A stretch of 46,172 nucleotides of DNA from Oscillospiraceae bacterium (lineage in GTDB: Bacteria > Bacillota > Clostridia > Oscillospirales > Acutalibacteraceae), in NCBI GenBank assembly GCA_028697255.1, contig JAQVFM010000001.1, positions 83,710-129,881 on the forward strand, written 5' to 3'. Position numbers and translations under genes: made by a program. Shown here in pieces: positions 17,666 to 24,988 of this stretch. The notes beneath the pieces are model-generated. The model saw nothing but the letters and a program-made list of their open reading frames with translations. It did no database searches and had not been told where the DNA came from. How positions within the stretch are numbered: position 1 is the stretch's first letter; every line of letters begins with the position of its first letter.

Positions 17666-18706
17666 ATGCCCGGCATAAGCTTGGGAATTGATTTAGGTAC
17701 ATCTAATGTGACAATTTATGTGCCCGGAAAAGGTGTTGTTCTGCGCGAACCTTCTGTAATCGCGGTTGACAGTATTAATGACAAAATGATAGCGTGCGGA
17801 AAGGAAGCTTTTGAAATGCTGGGGCGTACACCCGATTCAATCCGCGCAATTCGTCCGCTATACAAGGGCGTTATATCAGAATATGAATATGCCGAACAGA
17901 TGCTGCGCACCTTTGTTCGCAGAGTGTGTGCCTATAAAATAATAAAACCGCGAGTTGCGGTAAGTATACCCTCTGAAGTAACCGGTGTGGAACAGCGTTC
18001 GGTTGTCGAGGCTGTGCTGGCGGCAGGAACACGGCATGTTGTTCTGATTGAGGAGCCGGTGGCTGCAGCTTTGGGCGCCGGCATTTCGATAGATCAGCCT
18101 TATGGTTCAATGGTGGTTAATGTAGGCTCCGGCACAACGGACATTGCCGTGCTGTCATTAAAAGGGATTGCAGCGTCGCAGTCTATTCGCCTTGGCGGCG
18201 ATGATATTGATGCGGCGATTGTTCGTTACTTACATAACCAATTAAATCATATAATCGGACTTCAAACTGCAGAGCAGATAAAAATTACTATCGGAGAGGC
18301 TCTTACGGGCGATAAGGACAAAACCATTTCGGTCAAGGGACGCAACGCCGTTTCCGGGCTGCCCTGCCTGCAAAAGGTCAGTGCTGCCCAAATCAGTGAG
18401 GCAATAAGTGAGCCTGTAAAGGCTATTATATCGGCGATACAAAGAGTGCTGGAGTCCACGCCGCCTGAGCTTGCAGGAGACATTATGACAGCAGGAATAA
18501 CCCTAACCGGTGGAGGGGTACAGCTTGGCGGCCTGCCCGAGGCAATTTCACGCTTTACAGGTGTTGATTGCCGCATTGCCGATAATCCATCGGACTGTGT
18601 TGCTGTCGGCACAGGGGAGATGCTTAAACGCTCAGGCGCAATTTACTCCGGTGTTTACAATATCGGGCAGTTTAGTTATCCGCTGTCCGATTCTGCAAGA
18701 TTATAG
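17666..18706 (+). CDS. MreB/Mbl-family rod-shape actin paralog
   Basis: The 346-residue protein matches MreB over its whole length: phosphate 1 motif GIDLGTSNVTIYV, phosphate 2 NVGSGTTDIAVLS, adenosine motif LTGGGVQLGGL, and EEPVAAALGAG. It polymerises on the membrane and guides wall synthesis. The usual mreC and mreD genes do not follow, so this is likely a paralog (Mbl/MreBH-like) rather than the main mreB. Some residues differ from canonical MreB, such as IRPLYKGVISEYEYAEQML where the family usually has GVIADF. AAAGGGAG precedes the ATG. Confidence 0.88.
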   Translation: MPGISLGIDLGTSNVTIYVPGKGVVLREPSVIAVDSINDKMIACGKEAFEMLGRTPDSIRAIRPLYKGVISEYEYAEQMLRTFVRRVCAYKIIKPRVAVSIPSEVTGVEQRSVVEAVLAAGTRHVVLIEEPVAAALGAGISIDQPYGSMVVNVGSGTTDIAVLSLKGIAASQSIRLGGDDIDAAIVRYLHNQLNHIIGLQTAEQIKITIGEALTGDKDKTISVKGRNAVSGLPCLQKVSAAQISEAISEPVKAIISAIQRVLESTPPELAGDIMTAGITLTGGGVQLGGLPEAISRFTGVDCRIADNPSDCVAVGTGEMLKRSGAIYSGVYNIGQFSYPLSDSARL

Positions 18707-18760
18707 CAAGCGGAACGCCGAGGGTTTCCACAAACATGGACTTTAAATTAAAGCCGTAGC

Positions 18761-18780
18761 GCGGGATGCCCCCATCCCGC
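18761..18780. repeat. GC-rich hairpin, family-1-like
   Basis: GCGGGATG-cccc-CATCCCGC follows mreB by 54 bases. The flanks (GTAGC before, CGATGG after) resemble those of other family-1 repeats. It may also help end mreB transcription, though it has no T-tract. Confidence 0.5.
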
Positions 18781-18800
18781 CGATGGTATATATATGCATA

Positions 18801-18919
18801 ATAAAAGGGGCTGACGCATAAATCAGCCCCAAAAACAACAAAAAAGGCCAAGGAAACGGTTTAGTTTCTCTGGCTTTTTTGGTATAATTATGTCGATAAA
18901 AACGATAATACAACAATAG
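18801..18919 (+). mobile_element. Degraded left end of an IS1182-like element (copy A)
   Basis: About 119 bases match 20836-20955 at roughly 85-90% by eye. The order is a GGGGCTGACGCA end, a GGGGCTGA/TCAGCCCC hairpin, a second hairpin from AAAAAGGCCA to TGGCTTTTTT, a TATAAT box (18883-18888), and an ATG whose frame reads MSIKTIIQQ then stops. In copy B the same frame continues into a transposase start. Copy A therefore keeps only the element end and its promoter. Outward hairpins just before a transposase promoter commonly block read-through from the host. Confidence 0.65.
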
Positions 18920-18959
18920 TTGCTATCATGCGAGAGAGTATGATCTGTCAGTTCGGATA

Positions 18960-19886
18960 TTATGGGTAGTTTTCATTTGCTATATCGCGAAAGCAATTGG
19001 GAAGATGATGTCCGTGGCCCCTATGTATTAATACGCACAATAAACACTTTCCATGAAATTTGCAATCCTTAACTTCACAGGTACAATGGTCCTGCGTCTT
19101 TAAGGCCTCCTTGACTTCGGCAATGAATTCGTCCTGAATTCTTGTTCCTTCTTTATAATCACCCCGCAGGAACGCTTCCATGGCTTTTTTTTCCGTTGGG
19201 TTTCCGTCAATAATCATTTTTTGATTTCCTATATCAGATTTCAATTCAAACCTCCCAGCACCGATATCGTAACTGGTGTTATCTAAAAATACAGTAGCAC
19301 TGCAACCTTCCGGAACAATAAAATAATAATGAATCTGATCATTTTCATATTTCCATCCACTCTTCACAAATCCATATTTCGTATCAATGGACGCATGAAC
19401 ATATTCTATCCGCTTATCGACTATCGGTCGGAATTCAATATGCTTGAATCCGGGAGCGCTTTCGCTGGTATTTATTCCGGCCATTACCTCGTACATGAAA
19501 TCTGCTACTGCGCCATAGGCATAGTGGTTAAAAGAGTTCATGTTTGGGCTCCAAAAACTACCATCCGCCTTTATACCGTCCCAATGCTCCCAGACAGTGG
19601 TGGCTCCTGCTTTTACGCTGTACAGCCAGGATGGAAATTCTTCTTGAAGCAACAGACTATACGCCGTTTCGCTATAACCGTTCCGAGCCAGCGCGTGCAA
19701 CAGATACGGCGTCCCCACAAACCTTAATGCTTCCTTTTTACAGTTATTATAAGGTTGGCAAAATATCCCTATATAAAGCCTTGCTATTTTCACATAAGGT
19801 ATGTTGACTTGCCCCCCTTCATATGATAGCATAACGTTAGACATTGTATAGATATGTTCTTTCAAAAAATGTGCAATTTTGTTCAA
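18960..19886 (-). pseudogene. 5'-truncated GH78 alpha-L-rhamnosidase joined to a Cys-rich domain
   Basis: From about nucleotide 19724 down, the frame matches the C-terminal part of GH78: RFVGTPYLLHALARNGY, LLLQEEFPSWLYSV, GATTVWEHWDGI, SFNHYAYGAVADFMYE, then the beta-sandwich ending near YDIGAGRFEL. The catalytic (alpha/alpha)6 barrel upstream is gone, replaced by about 54 unrelated residues beginning at a TTG. After the GH78 end the frame continues into a Cys/His-rich tail (CTCEVKDCKFHGKC, then HGHHLPNCF) resembling DUF6485-type domains. That tail could be made separately from an ATG at 19217, which has AGGA 9 bases upstream. The enzyme cannot be active as such. Confidence 0.75.
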
Positions 19887-19924
19887 TGTGGTATAATTGA
19901 TGGATAAATGGAGGCTATGAAACG

Positions 19925-20818
19925 ATGGTCGATTTTGTTTATCACAAACCGAAATGCATCATCAATGTCACCAAGATCGTTACAATACATTACCACGAGC
20001 TCTCCAAGGATTTCCGGCATGAAGGAGAGACCCATGACATGTGGGAAATCGTGTACGTTGATAAAGGCGAAGTCATCTCAATAGCGGGAGAAAATAAAAC
20101 TCTTGTTAAGCAGGGTGATATTATTTTTCACGAGCCGTTTAAATTTCATAATGTAATGGGCAATAATATTGTTGCGCCTAACTTGTTCATCATAACCTTT
20201 ATAACCTCGTCAAAGGCAATGAACTGTTTTAAAGGCAAGACGTTTAAGCTGCCTACCAAATATAAAAAATTTATATCCAAGCTCATGGCGGAAGGTAGCG
20301 CGGCGTTTGAGATGACAACGGACATTAACGCAAAAGAACTGAAAGAACGTGAGAACGCTCCAATTGGTGCACAACAGCTCATCAAGCTCTATCTCGAGGA
20401 ATTTTTGCTGCTTCTGATACGCGAACAACATGAAATGCGTGCCCCCAAAGTCCTGCTTAACGATGAACCGGAAAGCAACAACCTTGTAAACTCCGTTATC
20501 CATATGCTGAGAGAAAACCTTTATTCCAAAATTAACATTAGCGATATATGCCAGCATTTCAACTATAGTAAAACACATCTCTGTACCAACTTCAGGCAGA
20601 ACAGCGGACACAGCATAATGGCGTATTACAATCTTCTAAAAATCGCCGAATCCAAACGGCTACTGCGAGAAACTGATTACAGTATCAGCGAAATTTCCTT
20701 CCAGCTTTGTTTTGACAGTCCGCAATATTTTTCGAAGGTTTTTAAAAGGATAACAGACATGACGCCGAGCGAATACAGAAAGACAGTTGATAAATTCGGC
20801 GTGACAAAGAAAGACTAA
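19925..20818 (+). CDS. AraC-family transcriptional regulator with cupin N-terminus
   Basis: The 297-residue protein has a cupin-like sensor at about 15-110 (HEGETHDMWEIVYVDKGE, KQGDIIFHEPFKFHNV) and two C-terminal helix-turn-helix motifs at about 195-290, including NISDICQHFNYSKTHLC and SISEISFQLCFDSPQYFSKVFKR, ending TPSEYR. This is the usual form of regulators of plant-sugar genes. It is divergent from the truncated rhamnosidase, which it presumably once controlled. GGAGG lies 8-9 bases before the ATG. A TATAAT with extended TG sits at 19889-19894. Both ends of the pair are bracketed by IS remnants. Confidence 0.92.
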   Translation: MVDFVYHKPKCIINVTKIVTIHYHELSKDFRHEGETHDMWEIVYVDKGEVISIAGENKTLVKQGDIIFHEPFKFHNVMGNNIVAPNLFIITFITSSKAMNCFKGKTFKLPTKYKKFISKLMAEGSAAFEMTTDINAKELKERENAPIGAQQLIKLYLEEFLLLLIREQHEMRAPKVLLNDEPESNNLVNSVIHMLRENLYSKINISDICQHFNYSKTHLCTNFRQNSGHSIMAYYNLLKIAESKRLLRETDYSISEISFQLCFDSPQYFSKVFKRITDMTPSEYRKTVDKFGVTKKD

Positions 20819-20835
20819 AAACGGTTTTTCTTATG

Positions 20836-21081
20836 AAAAAGGTGCTGACGCATAAATCAACCTCAAAAAAACAGCAAAAAGGCCAGGGAAACGGTTTAGT
20901 TTCTCTGACCTTTTTTAGTATAATTATGTCGATGAAAACACTAATACAACAGGACTATAGCAAATTCCCGAGAAATTATCAACTGAAAATATGCAGTGAT
21001 CTGGATGTATTGCTGCTATGTGACGAATCGGTGAGGCTTCTGAGCGAAGTTGTGGAACGGGAAAAACTCAAGGCTGTATAA
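20836..21081 (+). mobile_element. IS1182-like left end with transposase N-terminal fragment (copy B)
   Basis: This repeats the layout of copy A: GTGCTGACGCATAAATC end, hairpin from AAAAAGGCCA to TGACCTTTTTT, TATAAT at about 20919-20924, then ATG 20926. The frame 20926-21081 gives 51 residues with QDYSKFPRNYQLKICSDLD and then DESVRLLSEVVE. That fits the start of IS1182-type transposases (YQ..LPLDLE..IPEDDSVRLLSEVVE). It stops at TAA 21079-21081, and no DDE domain follows. The downstream 110 bases before the tRNA terminator show no further coding match, so the element is dead. Confidence 0.7.
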
Positions 21082-21195
21082 ATGACGGCTTAACCGGCGG
21101 AAAAACTGAAGGGTTTTCAACAAAAAGGCTTAACTCTTGTTTAAGTGCTTGTCTTAACATTTTTGGCGTTTTGGCTCGTGTTTTCTTCGTTAAAC

Positions 21196-21248
21196 ATAAT
21201 AAAAGGGCTGACGCACAACTTTCCATTGTGCGTCAGCCCTTTTATTAT
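21196..21248 (-). terminator. Terminator of the tRNA pair, related in sequence to the IS end
   Basis: A perfect 23-bp stem (21196-21218 with 21226-21248) closes a 7-base loop; on the minus strand it ends in TTTTATTAT. Its outer arm begins within the encoded CCA of tRNA-Thr. The left arm CATAATAAAAGGGCTGACGCA is nearly the same as the outer edge of IS copy A (18797-18817). Confidence 0.85.
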
Positions 21249-21323
21249 GGAGCTGATAACCAGATTCGAACTGGTGACCTCATCCTTACCAAGGATGCGC
21301 TCTGCCGCCTGAGCTATATCAGC
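21248..21323 (-). tRNA. tRNA-Thr (anticodon GGT)
   Basis: The minus strand folds into a complete cloverleaf. The acceptor arm is GCTGATA/TATCAGC, the D arm is GCTC...GAGC, the anticodon arm is CATCC-TTGGTAA-GGATG with anticodon GGT, and the T arm is ACCAG-TTCGAAT-CTGGT. The discriminator is T and CCA is encoded (21248-21250). Confidence 0.97.
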
Positions 21324-21338
21324 ATTTTTAAAAAGAAA

Positions 21339-21415
21339 TGGCGACCCGGAACGGGCTCGAACCGTCGACCTCTAGCGTGACAGGCTAGCGTTCTAACCAG
21401 CTGAACTACCGGGCC
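21339..21415 (-). tRNA. tRNA-Asp (anticodon GTC)
   Basis: The minus strand gives acceptor GGCCCGG/CCGGGTC, anticodon arm CTAGC-CTGTCAC-GCTAG with anticodon GTC, and a T arm with TTCGAGC. Discriminator G73 is the tRNA-Asp identity base, and CCA is encoded at 21339-21341. It is transcribed ahead of tRNA-Thr, with a 15-base spacer. Confidence 0.97.
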
Positions 21416-21526
21416 ATATTCCCCTTTGTTGAATGCACAAATATTGTTGCAACGCTGTGTATTATACTGGATTATTGAAATATTGTCAAGGACTGTTTTG
21501 GTCGGTTTTTTGATTTAAGCCGAGGA

Positions 21527-23245
21527 TTAGATTTTTCCTGACAAACCCGTTAAATGCGTACGCAGGTATAATACAATGGCTGAGGTTAATATAGCTATAA
21601 GAATGGTTTTAAGGCATGCTATTAGTAATAGTAGCCGATGCATTTTGTTTACATTGCCGGTTGAGCCACCTGCCGGCATAGTGGGCGTGGCGGAATTCAT
21701 ATAACTTGATGTAGGTGACAAAATCGAAGTCATTGAAGAAACTACCGTTGCAGATGCTGTTTGTGTTGTAAGTAAAGTTGTCGATGTGGTAGTTGAATGT
21801 GTGGTAGTTATGGGAATGACAGGTGAGATATTTTCAAAAAAATCATTTTTATGAATATCACCACCAACGGTTGTATAGTAAAGGCCAAAGCTTTGACAAT
21901 TGTAAGCACTGCCCTTTCCTTGAACGCTAAACCATTTATTTTGCTGGGAGGTGTGGCATTTATAACCCTCCCTTGCCATTGTCAGGCCTGTCTTTCCGCC
22001 AAACGCCGTTAACGGAACATTCCAGTCCATTTCAATTTTATTTTTATGGTATAGGTGCAAATAGCACTTTTTTATTTTCCAAACGCCAAACTTGGAAGCC
22101 AAATCGGGGTAATGTGATGGATTGTAGCTTAAGTGTATTGCCTTTTGCAGAATGTAAGAACACAAGCTGTGAACACCGTGTCCATATTCACCCTTTGGGT
22201 CGTGGCTGACGACCACATCCGGCTTGAACCGGCGCAAAAGCATGACAGTATATTTAAGCACGTCATCTTCATTGTATATGGATAGTGCATGTTTAATGCT
22301 ATTGGCATAATAATCCTCAAATTTCGATATCATTGGGTAATTGCGGACTCCAACCTTCCAAAGCCCGTCTAACAACTCGTGATTGCGTATATACTCATTG
22401 CGCGCCGCTCCATGGCGTATGAGATATGCCACCTGAACCTTCTTTTTGTATTCACCGGCATAGACAGGAAGAGTACCGCCGAACCATAGGTGCTCGTCGT
22501 CTGCATGGGCAGAATATACCAGCATATCGGCCTTTTCCAGCATTGGTTGCCATTTTTGCACCCAGCTTGGCACCTTTCCTTTTTTAAATGCATAGATATT
22601 AGCTATCATACCGTCCTTGTTTTCAAGGTGCATTGTAAACGAATGTACAGATTCGGGAAAGTTGACATACTCGTGTAAAAATCCGTTTAAGCCGCATTTA
22701 ATTATTGTATTTATTTCATTTTGTTTGTTTGCTTTTGGTGCCGTTGCTTGCAAGGCGTCGATCTCGTATAACTGACCTGCTGCATCAATCGTTGTTTGTG
22801 TGGTTGAGCTTGTCTGTGATGTATTTGTTGTCTGTTCTGTTTCAGTGCTTGTAGTTTGCTCTGTTTCAGTGCTTGATGTTTGACTTGTGGCAGAGCTTGC
22901 AGAACTGTGAGTTGTGGTACTTGCAGAGTGGGTCGTGGTGGTAGGAGGCGAAATTGGTAAATTTAATGACCAGTGTACTGGAGTCCTGTCCCACACAATA
23001 TAAATGGCACCGACTTTTTCGGTGCTTTTTATTTTAAGAGAACAGCCTTTTTTCCAATGCCAGACAGTGGAGATATTGTCATCTGTTAATGCTTTAAGGT
23101 TTATTGAATTGGTGCTGCTTGTTATGTTAATTGGTAATAGAGATTTGTCCGCTCTATTTGCTGCATTTACAATAAAAACACTGGATTGTGCTAAAAGCAA
23201 AATAAAAATGACTAAGGCAAAAATTTTTTTTAAAAAAAGCAGCAT
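21527..23245 (-). CDS. Secreted, membrane-anchored PIG-L family deacetylase
   Basis: The 572-residue protein has a signal peptide (1-29), a small N-terminal beta domain (about 38-95), a Ser/Thr-rich linker (about 100-150), a PIG-L deacetylase domain (about 235-375), a second Ser/Thr linker (about 480-535) and a C-terminal membrane helix (about 540-562). The metal-binding motif is SAHADDEHLWFGG (AHPDDE in most members) and HDPKGEYGHGVHS supplies the other His residues. Family enzymes remove N-acetyl groups from GlcNAc-type sugars. The likely substrate is cell-surface glycan. Part of the first linker comes from a 24-base tandem duplication (22837-22884) encoding TETEQTTS-type repeats. AAAAGGGTG precedes the ATG. 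Confidence 0.88.
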   Translation of the reverse strand: MLLFLKKIFALVIFILLLAQSSVFIVNAANRADKSLLPINITSSTNSINLKALTDDNISTVWHWKKGCSLKIKSTEKVGAIYIVWDRTPVHWSLNLPISPPTTTTHSASTTTHSSASSATSQTSSTETEQTTSTETEQTTNTSQTSSTTQTTIDAAGQLYEIDALQATAPKANKQNEINTIIKCGLNGFLHEYVNFPESVHSFTMHLENKDGMIANIYAFKKGKVPSWVQKWQPMLEKADMLVYSAHADDEHLWFGGTLPVYAGEYKKKVQVAYLIRHGAARNEYIRNHELLDGLWKVGVRNYPMISKFEDYYANSIKHALSIYNEDDVLKYTVMLLRRFKPDVVVSHDPKGEYGHGVHSLCSYILQKAIHLSYNPSHYPDLASKFGVWKIKKCYLHLYHKNKIEMDWNVPLTAFGGKTGLTMAREGYKCHTSQQNKWFSVQGKGSAYNCQSFGLYYTTVGGDIHKNDFFENISPVIPITTTHSTTTSTTLLTTQTASATVVSSMTSILSPTSSYMNSATPTMPAGGSTGNVNKMHRLLLLIACLKTILIAILTSAIVLYLRTHLTGLSGKI

Positions 23246-23290
23246 GAATTAACACCCTTTTAATATGATAAACCTATACTGATATTCCTT

Positions 23291-23307
23291 TATTTCACAG
23301 TGAAATA
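23291..23307. promoter_or_regulatory. Operator-like palindrome between PIG-L gene and sipL
   Basis: TATTTCAC-A-GTGAAATA is a perfect 8-bp dyad about 46 bases upstream of the PIG-L start and 140 bases before sipL. Its size and place suit a dimeric repressor; no regulator is known. Confidence 0.35.
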
Positions 23308-23362
23308 TTAACACAACTGAAAGCAATAAACAATGAGTAGTACGGAAATAACTTGATTATTA

Positions 23363-23390
23363 CAAAATTTTTATCTTTACGGCATACTTG
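23363..23390 (+). promoter_or_regulatory. Possible SigE-type promoter for sipL-spoIVA
   Basis: CAAAATT (23363-23369), 13 bases, CATACTTG (23383-23390). This partly matches the mother-cell SigE consensus, 56 bases before the sipL ATG. Both genes are SigE-dependent in studied species, which is why I looked here. Confidence 0.35.
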
Positions 23391-23445
23391 GTGGACAGGT
23401 CGAATATATTTGGTTGTAGAGAATGCGCAAAGGAGAGGAGCCTTT

Positions 23446-24972
23446 ATGGATTATAAGGTTATAAACAAGGCAATCGCGGTAGCCGAAAACCTGTTTGACG
23501 GGTTTGACGAGCAACCTGTCGACTGCGATTTTGTGCTGCCGGATTATTACCCCGATATTGCGGCGGTGCTCAAATGTACACTCAAACCCATTATACAATC
23601 AAAGCAGCTAAGTGGTGACAGGCTTATAGTGGACGGAACTTATATTACTCAAGTTCTTTATCTTGATGAAGCGCGTTTGTGTGTACGAAGCTGTGAATTC
23701 GCCAAGCCGTTTACAAGCACCTTTAATATTAAAGCAGGAGCCGAAAATCCGGCAATACGTGTAAGTGCAAAAACCGACTATGTCAACTGCCGTGCTGTCA
23801 GTCCCCGAAGACTTGACATTCACGGTGCATTTACGGTTAAGCTAAAAATGTCGGCCGAGGGGGGGTGCGAGGTCGTTTCCAATATCAGTGGCGATACGAT
23901 GTTCACCCGCCGGAATGTTTTGGCATATTCGGTGCCTGCCGTGTCGGCAGAAAAAAACTTTACTATAAACGAAGTATTAGAGCTTGGTGAAAACCAGCCG
24001 GCCGCACAGGCACTTATCAGGGGCGATGCCATCCCGGTTTTACATGACTGCAAGCTTATGGCAAATAAGATTATTATTAAGGGTGTGCTAATGCTCAACT
24101 GCCTTTATGTCAGTGATGTTGCCTCGGGAGAAACACAAAAAACGCGTTATGAAATCCCGTTTAGCCAGATTATTGATATTGAGGGTCTTGATGAGGAATG
24201 GCAGTGCGAGGTTCGTTTAACGGTTGCCGGAAGCGATATGCACATAAGTACCAATCAAAGCGGCGAAAACCGCTTGCTTGAGGTAAACTTCAAACTGATG
24301 GCCTGGGTGCAGTGCCACCGGACGGGAATGGCCGAAATAGTGACCGATGCATATTCGTCTTCGTGTCCGATGCAGCTTGAAACCAAAAGATTGGATACCC
24401 GCCATCTTATTGCGGTACGCAGCGATGATTCAATTGTTCGCGAGACCTTTGACATGCCGGCTGAAAACATTACGGAAATTTTGGATATATGGTGTGAAGT
24501 GATGCCGGTTTCCGAGCGCTGTGAGGACAATAACACGCATATTGCAGGTCGTCTTATGATATATATGCTTGTAAGGGATGAAGCAAAAGTCGTATCGTTT
24601 TATGAAAGACCTGCGGATTTTGAGCTGGTATATGAGGATAACTGCTCAAGTGTGTCCACCGAACTGGCAGTTACGCGCGTGGATTATAACATTGTCAGCG
24701 CAGGCAAGGTGGAAATCAAAGTGCAGCTTGACGTAACTCGCTGCTGTTTTTCGGACGACAGTATAGTGGCAGTGACATCGGTTACCGTGAATGAAGACAT
24801 ACCGTTTCCAAATGAAAAAGCAGCGTTAAAAATCTATTTTGCCAGCAGTGGGGAATCGGTTTGGGAAGTCGCCAAGGCGTGCCACACCTCGATGGATGCG
24901 GTGATGGAGGAGAATGCCCTGAACGGCGAAGTTCTTGACAAGGATACCATGCTGCTTGTTCCGTTATGTTGA
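23446..24972 (+). CDS. sipL: SipL-like spore coat morphogenesis protein (SPOCS/DUF3794 plus LysM)
   Basis: I start at ATG 23446 (508 residues): AAAGGAGAGGAG lies just upstream, and an in-frame start at 23353 has no box. The N-terminal DFVLPDYYPDIAAVLKC is typical of DUF3794 proteins. Two or three SPOCS repeats follow (for example FTINEVLELGENQPAA and DIWCEVMPVSERCEDN). The C-terminus is a LysM domain (about 462-508: YFASSGESVWEVAKACHTS to LLVPL). This is the architecture of Clostridioides difficile SipL, whose LysM domain binds SpoIVA to assemble the coat on the forespore. spoIVA follows 16 bases later. Family assignment is strong; orthology is inferred from domains and neighbour. Confidence 0.9.
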   Translation: MDYKVINKAIAVAENLFDGFDEQPVDCDFVLPDYYPDIAAVLKCTLKPIIQSKQLSGDRLIVDGTYITQVLYLDEARLCVRSCEFAKPFTSTFNIKAGAENPAIRVSAKTDYVNCRAVSPRRLDIHGAFTVKLKMSAEGGCEVVSNISGDTMFTRRNVLAYSVPAVSAEKNFTINEVLELGENQPAAQALIRGDAIPVLHDCKLMANKIIIKGVLMLNCLYVSDVASGETQKTRYEIPFSQIIDIEGLDEEWQCEVRLTVAGSDMHISTNQSGENRLLEVNFKLMAWVQCHRTGMAEIVTDAYSSSCPMQLETKRLDTRHLIAVRSDDSIVRETFDMPAENITEILDIWCEVMPVSERCEDNNTHIAGRLMIYMLVRDEAKVVSFYERPADFELVYEDNCSSVSTELAVTRVDYNIVSAGKVEIKVQLDVTRCCFSDDSIVAVTSVTVNEDIPFPNEKAALKIYFASSGESVWEVAKACHTSMDAVMEENALNGEVLDKDTMLLVPLC

Positions 24973-24988
24973 AAGGGGGAATACAGTA

